Counted from the first letter of the stretch, positions 11,795-22,760 are shown. The stretch: DNA of 64,000 nt from Oscheius onirici (GCA_932521025.1 OW051470.1:7178501-7242500); one strand, 5' to 3'. The notes: generated from the sequence alone by a model not told the origin. Translations and numbers: made by a program.

Positions 11795-13200
11795 GCACAT
11801 CTGGTCACGTAAGATTTACGGCAGTAGCTATCTGTCGAGCTGGTCACTCAGGACAAAGAGAGTTACTTACAAGACAAAGGTCAGGAAAAGGAAAATCGAT
11901 TTGGATGAACTGTGTCGGAGTAGCGTGCTTCTCTAAAGGGACGCGTGTACACCTGCGCTTCCTCCGAGAAAGTGTTCCTCAGTTCGACTTGGATAGAGAG
12001 GATAAAAGATGAAGAAGACGCGGCTCCCTGACCCAAAAAGGCGTTTCATTTTGGACAGGCACATAAAATCGTGAAGAGTTTGTGAGAACATTTCACGCAG
12101 ATATATAGGAAGTTGACAGCTTAAGCGGAAACGATAAAGCATCAAAGTAGTCGGTGAGGACGAGGACCCGGCTAATCTCGTGTAAGACAAACAGTGCACT
12201 CGAGAAGAGAACTCGTGTTGGCAGATTCCGAGGCGTGTGGGGGTAGCTAGAGAACAACTCTCCAAAAAGGTATCCGATTACGCGAATAAGGCGGAAGCAG
12301 CCAAATGACTACATTTTGGGAGAGAGTCGAGAGGTGAGTCGTAGTAGCACCCGAGAGATGCAAATGAAGTGCCTCCGAAAACCGGGCGGCCGACTCATCG
12401 ACGGTCCGTTTTCGACGGCCAAGTGTGAACTGACTGATGACCAGCTAGAAAAGAGGGTAAAGAACGAGTGGCAAACAGCGGCCTGAAACCAGAGATATAC
12501 TCAAACAGTTCTGTTCAAGGAGTGTTCCTTCTCGCATCAAGTGTTTGTCTTTTGCATAGATTAGGCTAATACGTCAGTCTCTGAAACTGTTCGGTCAATT
12601 CTCTGCTAAAACTGTAAAATTTCGTTCTTTCTAGTTTTAAAAGCTCGCGCCAACTTGTAGAGACTTGTAAAGACAAAACTTCAAAAACGACTTGTCAACA
12701 CTAAACGCTTCTGGCGACAGCAGTTTCTGGAGTATTCTAGCTTCAAGTCGACTACTGTGCGGATGGCTGCCTCTTCTCTTCAAAAAAGGTCAGGTGTTTC
12801 TACTTTTCCAGTTTTACAAAACAGTAGACAGAGACAATTGACATTGCGAACTGTAGCGCCACAGACTTTCGCGTTCTCAAAAAAGAGACGGCAATGTGAC
12901 AGTCAGTTGTGAATCCGCCACAGCTGACAGCCTTCGAAAGAAGGTCTCAAGCTCGGTTCTCCCTGTTTCTCTGGGCACCTCCATGAATCCACAGCGGTGT
13001 TTGGTATAGTTCTTGGAGACCCGAGAACCATTGGGGAAAACTGAGAGTTCTCTTCTTCGCGCAAAAACATTGATATTCACTGACAGGCATCAGATATAGT
13101 TTTTTTGTTCTTTTCTCTTTCCTTTGTTTTCAAGAAACGAGACTGTAGTCTGGATTGGAACATGACGAGTCTTTCTCCTTGTGAACTAGCCTCTACTGGA
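11795..13200. other. GC-richer stretch, no resolved gene
   Basis: Short open frames with splice-like ends occur on the plus strand (notably about 12360-12486, 42 codons ending in TGA), but they cannot be joined with confidence. 12.5-13.1 kb is otherwise featureless. No tRNA or repeat seen. Confidence 0.25.
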
Positions 13201-13982
13201 ATTACTACTCCGATTAGATGAACACTGCTTTCCTGGACAAAATGAGAGCGGAATATACGAGGTTAAGCTACTTTTGGCTCTCTTCACACCCAACTTTCAG
13301 TACCTGTATCTAAAAACCTACAAGACTGTCCTGTCAAGCTGCATTATCAAGAGATTGACAATGAGAGATGGCGCGAGCACAGAAGGTTGATATCGACTAG
13401 ACGGAATGATAGCTGCTCCTACTGGCACAGTGTTTGCGATTGATGCTCCTGTTGACGAAACCGGCTGAAGAAGGAAGAAAATTACAAGCATATCCATGTA
13501 GCCAGTCCCGACAATATCCTCGACGCTCCAAACCGTTTTCAAGGTTAGTTCGTTGTCATTTTCCTGGTCTCTTATCGAAGTGGCTGCAGCTTACATGTTA
13601 GTCAGTTCAAGCAAGTTACACGTCTGTTCCCTCATCTCTTCAATAGAAAACTGGCTTTTTCAGAGATTGGCTACTAGAGGACGTTTCGACAGAGCTGCGT
13701 CTTCATCTTCGCTGATGTCAAGCCTAGTCAATTCTGGAAGAGGATACCTCTAACGAACTCTACTTTCCCTTCGGTTGCCGTCAAGAATGACCGATGCTAA
13801 TGAGGGGCCCATCCGAATTGAAGCGTCCGTTGAAATCTTGTCGGCAGTACTTACAAAGAAGAAGTTTTCTAAGGTTAGTCATATTCGTTTGTTCAATATT
13901 CGTTATGTTTTTGAGTTAGTTCTGACATCTTTGTTTTCAGGTTTTCAGAAGAGCTCTGACTGTTGGAACCATGGTGCTATGA
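13200..13982 (+). CDS. Candidate small multi-exon gene, unrecognised
   Basis: Plus-strand segments look coding: an open run about 13218-13377 (with YEVKLLLALFTPNFQYLYLK), a run about 13466-13543 ending at a GTTAGT donor (ENYKHIHVASPDNILDAPNRF), an open exon from about 13593, and a clean final pair 13787-13873 plus 13941-13982 that reads from ATG: MTDANEGPIRIEASVEI ... FSKVFRRALTVGTMVL, stop at 13980-13982. The last two exons could be a tiny 43-residue gene by themselves. The joins between the earlier exons are not in phase as I read them, so either I mis-set a boundary or the gene is decayed. No domain recognised. Confidence 0.25.
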
Positions 13983-14417
13983 TGATCACAAGACGCTGAT
14001 GCAACGGGCGGTCAAAATGTTACTTGGAAGACGGACCATGCCCAATTTTTCCAGAAAGTTGACATGTCGAGACAGGTCTGGACAGGTCAAGACCTGTCTG
14101 ACCTTGTGAGATTTGTGTTATGGCAGGATTTGACCTGTCTAGACAGATGAGTACAAGTCGAGACATGTCTTGGACGTGTCGAATTTTTGGAAAAATTGGT
14201 CATGACCAAACCCTATTTTGGTGCCTCTTGCCAGTGGTGCCTCTTCCTCTCCAATGATCACACCTTTCCTGTAGTCTTATCGGAGTGCCATCACCTAAAA
14301 AAGAAAGCCGAAAATATGGAGGTGGAGAGGGATACGTAGCTAACTTTAGCACTGATAAGTTCGGTGCAACTCTTGTATTACTTTAACATGCATCGCAAGT
14401 ATCTTGTAATTCACTGT
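13983..14417. other. Intergenic, mostly a MITE-like element
   Basis: Holds the inverted-repeat element at 14033-14208 and otherwise nothing recognisable before the end of the minus-strand gene at 14418. Confidence 0.5.
14033..14208. mobile_element. MITE-like element with imperfect terminal inverted repeats
   Basis: About 176 bp. The left end GGACCATGCCCAATTTTTCC and the reverse complement of the right end GGTCATGACCAATTTTTCC match closely and continue through GACATGTC-type sequence for about 35 bp. The interior is filled with variants of GTCGAGACATGTC, GACAGGTC and GACCTGTC in both orientations, including the perfect palindrome CTGTCTAGACAG at 14135-14146. No ORF inside. This is the form of a non-autonomous DNA transposon or foldback element; family not identified, and no obvious target-site duplication was confirmed. 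Confidence 0.65.
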
Positions 14418-16124
14418 TTACGTATGTTTAAAGGGACTTTTCGGACGTTCTTCCGGTCCCAACTTGAGTGGAACCGTGGTCGAGGCTATCATAGGCGGAC
14501 TGTCGCTTCTCGGAGGAAGGGTGATTCTGTTGAACGGATGAGATTGTTGCTGAATTTGGTAGACTTTCGGATAAACCTATTATACTACCTTCAAAAGCCC
14601 AACTACAGGCTCAGCAATCACTGGAACTGGTCCGACAGTCGTTCCGCTTCTGGCAGCTGCTTCAGCTTTGGCAATCTCTTTGGCCAAATTATCTTCTTCA
14701 ATCTGGATCTTTTTCAATTGTTGTTTTTCACCCTCCGGGATCGGAATCTCTTTTCCTTTGGCAATAGTCACAGGAATTTCCGTCGGAGACACAAATCCCT
14801 CCTCCGTCGATTCTTCCTCTTTTCCTTTAGATTTTTCTTCTTCGAAATCGGAAATTAGTTCACAGTCGAAGAGGAACTAAAGCTGGCTCATTAAAACTTT
14901 GGAGAACTACTAACTTTCGTACACCTTGGATGGTCAAACTGTCGTCTGAAAGGGTTGCAAATGACCTGAGGCAGATTGAACATGTGGAAGCATCTGAACT
15001 TTAAATTATAACTCTTTTGATCAATCCATTTTTAAAAGCCCCCAGGTCTTTGTGTGTCTGTCTGAAGTGATAATTGGCAGTAAAAATAAGAACTGGTTCT
15101 AATAAGTTGAAGGTTCAAATAAGTTGTTGTTATTTTGTTCTGGAAAAGTATCTTCAAAACCAAAGCAATTAATCAGTTTTAGGATAAAATAGTTAGAGGA
15201 ACATTGTTCAAATTGGGTAGTTCTTTTTTGGCAACTTCCAGACGGGTAAAAGTTTTAGGCTAGAACCGAAAGAGATAGTTAGACTTTGAAAAGGCTAAAA
15301 TCTTTTAGCTCCGATAATGGCGTTGCTAACCTTGCGATGAAAATTTGCCCGGCACTCACCTGTAATGAACCTTGACTGCGTCCTGCATGAGAGAGACGAG
15401 TTCTTGAGCCTTCTCCCTCCTGACTTTGTTGTCACAGAACAATTCGTACTTCTGACACCATCTGGCTGTCTCAAAGCCGTATCTAAAAGCCATTTGACAC
15501 AATAGAAAAAATTACTGACCTTCTCCAAATGCACTCGAAAGGCTCACAGCTGCAGCTCAAATCATAGTGACAGCTCTTACATGACTGACGTTTGTTTCTT
15601 GTGCAAAACTTTTTGTATTGGGATCGTTCAAGATCACACCAACTTTCTTGGGGGTAGTTGACTTGGGAGCATTGTTCCTGAAAGAATTGAGAAGTAAAAT
15701 AACTTTGTTTTGTCTCTTTAGAATTGAACTGTTCCTATAAAAGTTCCAATACCTTGAATCCAACACAGAAGGGTACCAACTGCAGTGGAGGAGTGTCATC
15801 AGCACAGGCTAAAGCGAAAGCGTCCAGCTGTCCGAAACAGATACGATCATGCTGAAGGCCTGATCTAGAAAGAGTCGACGTTTTGATTCCTCAAAGGCGA
15901 AAACCTAGGATAGCAGAAAAAGTTGAGCTCCTTTGGAAATCTATTGGGAATAACAAGAATATCCTTGGTCTGCGGTTCTTCCTCCTCTTCTCTGTATTCC
16001 AACTCTTCGGGAAGTTTTAAAGCCCCCAAACCTTTAAGAACTAACAACTGGAAGACTTTTTCATACCATCAATCTGAGAGAAGACAATGTTCGGAAGAAA
16101 TAGAAAGTAGAAAATCTCGCGCAT
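14418..16124 (-). CDS. Secreted cysteine-rich protein, nematode-type, unrecognised
   Basis: Eight exons all agree in phase: 16067-16124, 15905-16040, 15753-15864, 15520-15677, 15360-15482, 14915-14993, 14589-14876, 14418-14549. The N-terminus MREIFYFLFLPNIVFSQ is a signal peptide. It is followed by an acidic spacer (EEEEEPQTKDILVIPNRFP) and a domain with about 20 cysteines (RICFGQLDAFALACADD, FCTRNKRQSCKSCHYDL, SCSCEPFECIWRR, ARWCQKYELFCDN, CFHMFNLPQVICNPF), then an Ala/Glu coiled region (LAKEIAKAEAAARSG) and a Pro/Ser tail ending PKSPFKHT. I do not recognise the domain. The even cysteine pairing and signal peptide point to an extracellular, disulphide-bonded protein. It follows the membrane-protein gene ending at 16241 on the same strand, 116 bp away, so the two may share a transcript. 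Confidence 0.75.
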
Positions 16125-16240
16125 TTAGATCTGATAGGACCGAGATGATAAGCCTGTTTGTCTCGCGACTGTCGACCGGATGAAAGTTCAAAAACTGTTT
16201 ATATTGAAAGACATCAAATGAGCAAAAGAAATGAGTACGT

Positions 16241-16741
16241 TTAACAGCAGACAAAATTAATGGGAGCGTCAGATTGAACTGGATCACGATTGATACAACA
16301 TTCGCAGGAGGCGTAGCGTCGGAAGACTGCCTAAAATATTTCAATCACTGTCTTGAGAGTAAATTACCACTGAAGGACAGCATCGTTTCAGAAGACTCCT
16401 CAAACTGCAATCTGTACAAGGCAGACAGCTGGTAGTTATGAAGGAACAATCAGCGAAGGAGGGAATAATGCTCAGCTGAGGAGGAGCGGGTTTCTGCTTG
16501 AGCCAGGATGGCTGAAAGTTTTCAGTAGTCTTGAGTCTGGTGTAAAACTAACGCATATTCTGCAAATGACAAGGAAAATTATTAGAAGAATGAGAGAATA
16601 GCTAGTCAAACCGATGACTAGGAATATTGGAAGATTGTCAACGGATTGGTATGCTACCACCTCAGGGATGGTCGAATTGTTCATTGAGCAGGCGCGGTTG
16701 TCATGGAGACAAGGTGCGGGATGGAACACAGGCTTATGTGT
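16241..16741 (-). CDS. Single-pass membrane protein with Cys-rich cytoplasmic tail (5' end unresolved)
   Basis: Three minus-strand exons fit in phase: up to 16741 from an acceptor TCTGTTAG; then after intron GTTAGTTTTAC; then to the TAA at 16241-16243. The encoded part reads a short Cys-containing ectodomain (HPAPCLHDNRACSMNNST, with an N-glycosylation sequon), one strong membrane segment (LPIFLVIGLTSYSLILLIIF followed by LVICRIC) and a tail with clustered cysteines (TTSCLPCTDC, LLKRCCPSV, YASCECCIN, NFVCC). The tail cysteines next to the membrane suggest palmitoylation or metal binding. Upstream, an Arg/Ser/Asn-rich open exon (about 16920-17100) may be the N-terminus but does not join in phase as I read it. 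No family recognised. Confidence 0.55.
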
Positions 16742-16758
16742 CTAACAGAGGAATATAT

Positions 16759-16897
16759 ATGTTGCAGTTCAAATTGACCAACCGTTCAAATTGATCGGAA
16801 CTAGTTCAATTTGAACTAGTTCCGGTCAATTTGAACGGCTGGTCAATTTGAACTAGTTTGGTCAATTTGAACAGCTGGTCAATTTGAACTGCAACAT
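16759..16897. mobile_element. Hairpin/foldback element made of TCAATTTGAAC units
   Basis: 139 bp. A perfect 22-bp terminal inverted repeat (ATGTTGCAGTTCAAATTGAC... at 16759-16780, mirrored at 16876-16897) encloses an inner palindrome with 28-bp arms (16782-16809 and 16811-16838, one mismatch, one-base centre). The GTCAATTTGAAC motif appears five to six times in both orientations. It lies next to the first modelled exon of the membrane-protein gene, probably in its first intron or promoter. Confidence 0.75.
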
Positions 16898-17375
16898 CTA
16901 CAAGCTAATGTACAGTTCAAGGATATACTGTCGACGATCTGAGAGTTAGACGTGAAAGGAGTGGGGGCCACTGGTCTGTGTGGACGAGTTGAGTTTGACC
17001 GAGAACGAGAATTCCCATTGAGTTCTTGTGGAGTGCCTCGACCGAATCGCGAAAGTTCTCTTTCACGCTGAGCCGTTTGTGATCCACGGTTGTTTGTGAG
17101 CCACACACTGCAAACGGAGTAATAGAGTTTGGTACCTCATTAGTAAATCGAACTGAACATTGCAAACACTTTCCCATATATACTCAGATGAGGGACATGA
17201 ATCAAGGTGTCAGCGAACATTTGTTTGAGTTTGAGTTACAGTTCCAAGAACAGTTTAAAGCTAGAAGTGTTTGCGAGACTCATTTTGAAAGGGAGAGAGA
17301 TAGTAAAGTTTTGTATTTCAGACTTCTATATTTTTATCATAATTATACCCGCAAACATCTACACGTCCTGTGAGA

Positions 17376-18900
17376 TCATTGAGTAACAACAATGCTAGAT
17401 ATCTTTCTCCTGTCCACCACACTATCCTCCGTGTTCCTGCTAGCTGTGAACATTGTGTTCATCCTATAGATATTGGTCTTCTCCAGCCACCAGAGAAGAC
17501 TTCCAGACAATATGCAGATCACAGCTACGGTGCAGGTTGCTTGGAAGCATATGGAGAGTCTGAACTTCAACACGACCGATTCTTGTTGACTGGGAAAGTG
17601 AATAGACATGTCTTTTGGCAGCTGGACGAAGAAGAGAATGTCTCCTAAATTGACTATTTTGGACTAAGAAAGATAAAATATATACCCAGAGCTATGAGAA
17701 TCCCCGTCCAGAAGAGTCCCTTCGGAAAAGCCGGTGGCACGAGACAGAGACAGACCACCGTGACCAGCCAGCAAATGCCTGCCATTAGAAGAAAACACTT
17801 GGTGTAATAACCGGCTACGCGATACTGTCTTCCCCAGCTGAATCCTTCAGCCGAAAGATATTCGATGACCTTGAGGATGGGAAAGGGAAGACCCTTCCGG
17901 AGTGCCTTGCTCAGTTCTTGTTCCATTTCTTTGACTGAAAGAAACTTTTTTTTGAAGAGAAAGGGAAACACACTTTCGGTGAAACTGAAACGCTCGTTGT
18001 AGTGCATTGAATCTGAATCGTTGACTGAAGTCAGAGTAATGTTCATGTAGGCCAGGCCGACACGAATCAGGATGTGAGCGTCTAATTGCTCCTTGTGGAA
18101 GGCTCGGTACGAGGTGGTAATGTTCATTTCGCCTCGATGCCAGCATGGGTGGTACAGGGAAACTGCAAAAGACTTTGATTAGCGTAGTAGCTGAGATTCA
18201 AAACTACTGGGAAATATTTCTGCATCCTGAGTTACCAAAAATACTACTGCCAAACTTTTGTATTTCTGATAGAAACATCTCAATGGATAAGATCAGTCAT
18301 TAGGACAGATATTTGGAACTAAGTCTCCTAATATGTTAACAATCTCTGCCTCTTAATATGGAGGAACTGTTGGATCAAAGAGACGACTCGACCGAATGAA
18401 AAAAAATCAATAGATCATTTGATGTCATGAAATGAATGATGATCACAAAAGTTGCCAAAGGTTTAACTAAGGGGAGATCAGATTAAATCATTTGTAACTT
18501 TTTTTCCAATATGATTCGAAACAGGATATCTCAACTCTAACAGTTTGAAATTAAGTAAAATGTTAACTGCTCTCAAATAGTGTGTAGCCAAAAGAGAAAA
18601 ACGACATCCTGGATCTTTCAAAACAAGTATAAAACTCACCAGCTAGCGTCGCTCCAACAAAACTGCAGAGAAAAAAGACTAGACTAGATGCAATCTTGTT
18701 TCTCCTGACCCCAGGCAAGATTAATAGAAAAGCTAGTGTGGGAATAGCAAATCCTAGGAAGAGAGTGGCAATTTGAGTATCTGAACCGGGTCTATAATTC
18801 CAGAACTGAAAAGTGACTGACCAATTGTGACAGGAGTCCGCTGGTCTCCGTAAAAAGTTGGCGCCCCGTGCTCGCGAAAGGCCGAGAACCAAGCCAACAT
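17376..18900 (-). CDS. doxa-1: Dual oxidase maturation factor (DUOXA)
   Basis: ER/plasma-membrane protein that binds dual oxidase (BLI-3 in C. elegans) and is needed for its maturation and hydrogen peroxide output, used in cuticle cross-linking and defence. Five exons in phase: 18822-18900, 18640-18780, 17974-18162, 17686-17934, 17376-17653. The start MLAWFSAFREHGAPTFYG matches the invertebrate N-terminus. Then come TM1 (TLFLGFAIPTLAFLLILPG), TM2 (ASSLVFFLCSFVGATL), the family signature TSYRAF...VGLAYMNITLT with a conserved sequon, YNERFSF, the RQYRVAGYYTKCFLL segment and further membrane spans. Exon 1-2 and 3-4 junctions were chosen because they restore family alignment and give introns of 41 and 39 nt. 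Intron 2 is long (about 480 nt). The assignment is secure. Confidence 0.9.
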
Positions 18901-19666
18901 GGCATCTGAATCATATTGAAATTTGTTTGGGGTGAAAAGATGGCAGAGAGAGAGAAGACGCGTGTTCTCTCTTCTGGAAAATCGGAAAGGGACGGGGCTG
19001 CTGGATTAGGAAGTGATCGACTGATTAAAGAACAGCATGCCATGAAAGCAAGGAGAAAGAAAAAGTTTGTAGAGACAGGTATTTGAGAGAGAGGAAACGA
19101 TCGGAATGCGAGATTTTCCTCTCCGCCTATAGCCCCGAATTAGCATACCCGGTCTGGAGGTGGCACAGCTGGGAAAGAAACGGCCGGCAGCAGCCTCTCC
19201 CCCAACAGGTGAAAGCCGCCAGTCAAGTGTGTTTTGACTATGGAGAGAGACTGACTGGACTCTTTAAGCACCACTAGGTGAAGAGACAAGCTTAGGAAAG
19301 GAAGGGAGAGTGAAAGGGCCACAAGTGGATAGCTGGCAGACAAGCTGTGGAGGAGCAACTCTGATAAATTCTTGCGGTTACTACATTCTTCTTTATAACT
19401 GTACTGCCAGTCTCTTCAGTCGACACTAAAGTAGCAGAAGTCCACTGGGGCTAACAAGTCAAACTAGATAATAATATTTGAACAACTATTTGAAAAGTTT
19501 CTACAAAACTTAGTTATTTAAACCTAATTATAGTTTTACAAAGAAAACTTCCAAACTTTCCAAACAAAACATCGAAGTTTTTGTGTTTTATCCCCCAAAA
19601 AGGGCAAAGTTAGCAATCAAGGAGAGTATAAAAGAAGAAGAGTTCTGAAGAGAGACCATAACAACA
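18901..19666. other. Intergenic: divergent promoters of DUOXA and MSP
   Basis: 766 bp between two divergently transcribed genes. A GATA-type AGATAA lies at 19466-19471 and a TATA box at 19627-19634; GATA factor sites are known drivers of MSP genes in C. elegans. Nothing else is recognised. Confidence 0.5.
19627..19634 (+). promoter_or_regulatory. TATA box of the MSP gene
   Basis: TATAAAAG, 33-40 bases upstream of the MSP ATG at 19667, consistent with a compact, strong promoter with a very short 5' leader. Confidence 0.6.
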
Positions 19667-20047
19667 ATGGCCACCGTTCCCCCCGGAGACATCGCTACCC
19701 AGCCGGCTTCGAAGATCGTCTTCAACGCGCCCTACGATGACAAGCACACCTACCACATCAAGATCATCAACTCCTCTGCTCGTCGCATTGGATGGGCCAT
19801 CAAGACGACCAACATGAAGCGTCTCGGAGTCGACCCGGCCTGCGGATGTCTGGATCCCAAGGAAGCTACCCTGATGGCTGTTAGCTGCGACGCCTTCGCC
19901 TTCGGCCAGGAGGATACCAACAACGACCGCATCACCATCGAGTGGACCAATACTCCGGACGGCGCTGCCAAGCAGTTCCGCCGCGAGTGGTTCCAGGGCG
20001 ATGGCATGGTCCGTCGCAAGAACCTCCCCATCGAGTACAACCCCTAG
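19667..20047 (+). CDS. msp: Major sperm protein
   Basis: 126-residue, intronless MSP, the main cytoskeletal and signalling protein of amoeboid nematode sperm; it polymerises to drive crawling and is exported to trigger oocyte maturation. Family hallmarks are all present: VPPGDI near the N-terminus, [91 protein letters not shown] and the C-terminal [13 protein letters not shown]. Length equals the canonical form and no residue is obviously missing. The codon usage is strongly biased to C-ending codons, typical of a highly expressed gene and different from its neighbours. AATAAA follows the stop by four bases. This gene is the strongest evidence for a nematode source. Confidence 0.98.
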   Translation: MATVPPGDIATQPASKIVFNAPYDDKHTYHIKIINSSARRIGWAIKTTNMKRLGVDPACGCLDPKEATLMAVSCDAFAFGQEDTNNDRITIEWTNTPDGAAKQFRREWFQGDGMVRRKNLPIEYNP

Positions 20048-20749
20048 CTCAATAAATGTTAGGGAGCATGTGTTCTTTATCTTGAATACTGACAAGCCAG
20101 ATAAGAGGTAGTAGTTCTGTAACCAGAGGATGTCACTGGTAGTCTTCATTAGAATCTCTTCTTGTACCAAAGGACTTCTACTCTACTCACAGGTTTTTCT
20201 CTTGTTCTCGGTAACTGTTGCTAGCTGTCTATAAATATTACTCTGAATCACATTCATCTGAATCTTGAGTCAACTGCATGGTTCTAGTTCTCTGTTCACA
20301 CGACTGCATGACACGAAATGAGAAGCAAATAATTGGAACGAAAGCTTTTTTTAGGGTTCATCGAGACAGTAAGGGTTTGAAAATGTGTATGAGGACTGGA
20401 GCTGTCTCCAGTTGAATATGACAGACTGACGCATCGAAAGAAAGCAAAGCGGTCGCCAATCGTGAAACAGACGGAAAACTATGTGGGATCGGCTGTGTAA
20501 CCAATCTCTGGAGGGAGCAGTGGATCAAAAGAGTGCAGGCATTTGTAAACGAGAATCTGGTGGTCAGTCATAAATCTTGTATCTGATTATGGTCTCTCCA
20601 GATCGTTCCGAAATCCCCAGAGGGTGGCAACCGGTTTGTAACTTGTTATTATATAGAGAGAAGGAGGAGGATGACCAGATAGGAGAGGACAAGCTGCCAG
20701 ACATCTGGCCGATTACACTGTCTCTTAGAGGTCAAGTCTGTTTATTCTC
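20048..20749. other. Intergenic, nothing recognised
   Basis: About 700 bp between the 3' ends of the convergent MSP and phosphatase genes. Apart from the MSP poly(A) signal and an AATAAA (minus strand, about 20740-20746) for the phosphatase, I see no structure. Confidence 0.5.
20051..20056 (+). terminator. Poly(A) signal of the MSP gene
   Basis: AATAAA four bases after the TAG stop, giving a very short 3' UTR as usual for msp genes. Confidence 0.65.
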
Positions 20750-22760
20750 TCAATCTTTCTTCACATTTAGCTTCTCATCGTAGGCGGCAAGGAATTTGGC
20801 AGCTGCCTCCTTATACTTTTCAGTCAGATTCACGTGCATCGATGCGTTTTCTACCAGAATTCGATGAATGTACAGGTACTGGATTTCGTTCTGGACACAC
20901 TGACAGCGAGATCGACGGAGGTCACGGGTAATCTGAAAGTTGGGAGTTCTACTCTATGTGTCGCTCTCCGTCTAACTGTCTTTATGGATTCGATCAGTTC
21001 ATGTTCCTCTCTACTATCTGTTCAGTGGAGATTACAGTCACTTTCCGACCCTCTAACTCTGCCCCTCCCTAACTGCCTCTCCTAGTCGCGATCAAATACT
21101 GTCGTTTGTCTGGATCAGGCCCTTTCTCTGCCTTTACTTTCTGTTCTGCGTAGATTACAAATGTTTCACCTGTTCCAGGTCCACACTCTTCCTCTGAGCA
21201 ATCCTTTGCAGAGCAATCTCCAAAACCAGAATACTGCCCGTCCTGCCAATTCCCGCAGAACAATGTACTACAGTCGGTCCGTTCCTAACAATGTCCAGCA
21301 GCTGAGTCGGCACCAGCCAGGAGGTATCCTTATCCGGAACTCCCCTGTCCGGCCACGTCGTCCAACGGAACAGCTTGACCACCAGAGGAAGCTTCTGAGC
21401 CTCGGTCATTCCCGTAGTGTCTGAAAATAGTTTTTACTTTTACTTTCCCTGACTTTTTACCAAAGGAGGAGTTGAGTTCGATGATCAAAGTGATGGTATT
21501 GAAGGGGTCACTGCCCTCTCCCCGATGAGTTACTGTAATGGACGGAAAGTCGAGTTTGTCATCGACGTTCTGTGGCCAGTAGACTACGCACTTCGGTCGA
21601 CCGTCCTCATTCGGTCTGGAATTGGATTTGGGCGAGATAAGCTGCTGGACGAGATTGACGAGATACAAGATCGTGACTCACCTGCACAACATCAAAATAG
21701 ACTGAACCCGTTCTTGAAAAATCATTCGCCAGAAATCGTAGACAGTACTTGAGAGGGGACCCTGAATTTGGCTGTTTTTGGCGGGAAAATGGAATTCAAA
21801 CCTGAGTGCAGATAAATTTGTTGAGCAAAGCTGGATGATTAATATAATTGGCATGAATATACTCCCCGGCCGATGGGTCGAGAGTCAACTTGACTCGAGT
21901 CGAGTCGCGGCAAAATACATCTAAATATTTTTGTTTCCGAAATGAGGACACTCTTACCAGAATAGCGATTCTTAGTCATATTGGCCTGGAAGGCATGAAA
22001 TGTGGCTTCATTATCACAGATATTGTCAATTTTTCTGAAACCATAGAGTAAGAAAGAGTGATTGATAAACGGTGGGGTTTCGGGTCGAAGATGGTACTTT
22101 CAGCAGTGCGATGTTCTACAACGTTGGAGCTCAGATCAACGACTGCAACTTTGTAAAACATTGCAAAACTGGAAAATCACTTTTTATACCCGAAAGAGGA
22201 CTTCCAAGACACTTAAAAATCAGTGACGGACCGATCTTGTACCCAGAAATATTCGGAACGTTTTCACTCAAAGTGTGTTTGGAACTCACAGATATTCTTT
22301 TACGAGGGCATCCGGTCCTTTTTCGGCTGTTTTCGCGACAAACTCCTGCAAAACGGTGATGGCATCTGCGGCCACGACATCCTGAATAAGGTTTGATTAC
22401 TCTTCGAGCTCTTTTGAAGTTGGATACACTTTTGTTGGATTGGAAGACAAGGGACAAAGTGTACGGACGTAGCGGGGCTTCCCTCAGGCGACCACGAAAA
22501 TATCTGCAGCGCATTCTGTGTGGACAAAAGCACACTGACAGCCACTTCAAGCTCTTTTTTGGGGGAGGATCTTCCTCCAGTCGAGGGTTAGCCAAACAGA
22601 CAACCAGAGGTTACAGAGGGAGACAAAGCCACTGACCTCTCGTCCCTTGACTTCCTTCCCTTCCCTACTCTTCTTTACCTTCTTTTGGTCACGGGAACCA
22701 AGCAGGCTGCCGATGAGCCTCGAAGCCAGAGTTGATAGATCCGAAGACAGGTTGCTACTG
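20750..22760 (-). CDS. Protein tyrosine phosphatase (classical, cytosolic type); 5' end uncertain
   Basis: Classical tyrosine-specific phosphatase of the expanded nematode single-domain group. Reading from the 5' side: a basic, Lys-rich exon (about 22637-22760, ending KKVKKSREGKEVKGRE), an exon starting DVVAADAITVLQEFVAKTAEKG, then KNRYSDVFCRDSTRVKL (the KNRY motif), GEYIHANYINHP, GPLSSTVYDFWRMIFQE, KCVVYWPQ, WTTWPDRGVPD (the WPD loop with the general acid Asp) and the catalytic P-loop VVHCSAGIGRTGS with nucleophilic Cys and Arg. The C-terminal helix carries QCVQNEIQYLYIHRILVE. The terminal exon ends at 20750. All catalytic residues are present. The first exon joins in phase across a 255-nt intron but has no in-frame ATG as read, so the start lies in an unmodelled upstream exon. 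Confidence 0.88.

Noticed and set aside
13318-13542. Minus-strand ORF with MDMLVIFFLLQPVSS, resembling a signal peptide
   Set aside because: The opposite strand has better splice-consistent exons over the same bases, and there is no continuation.
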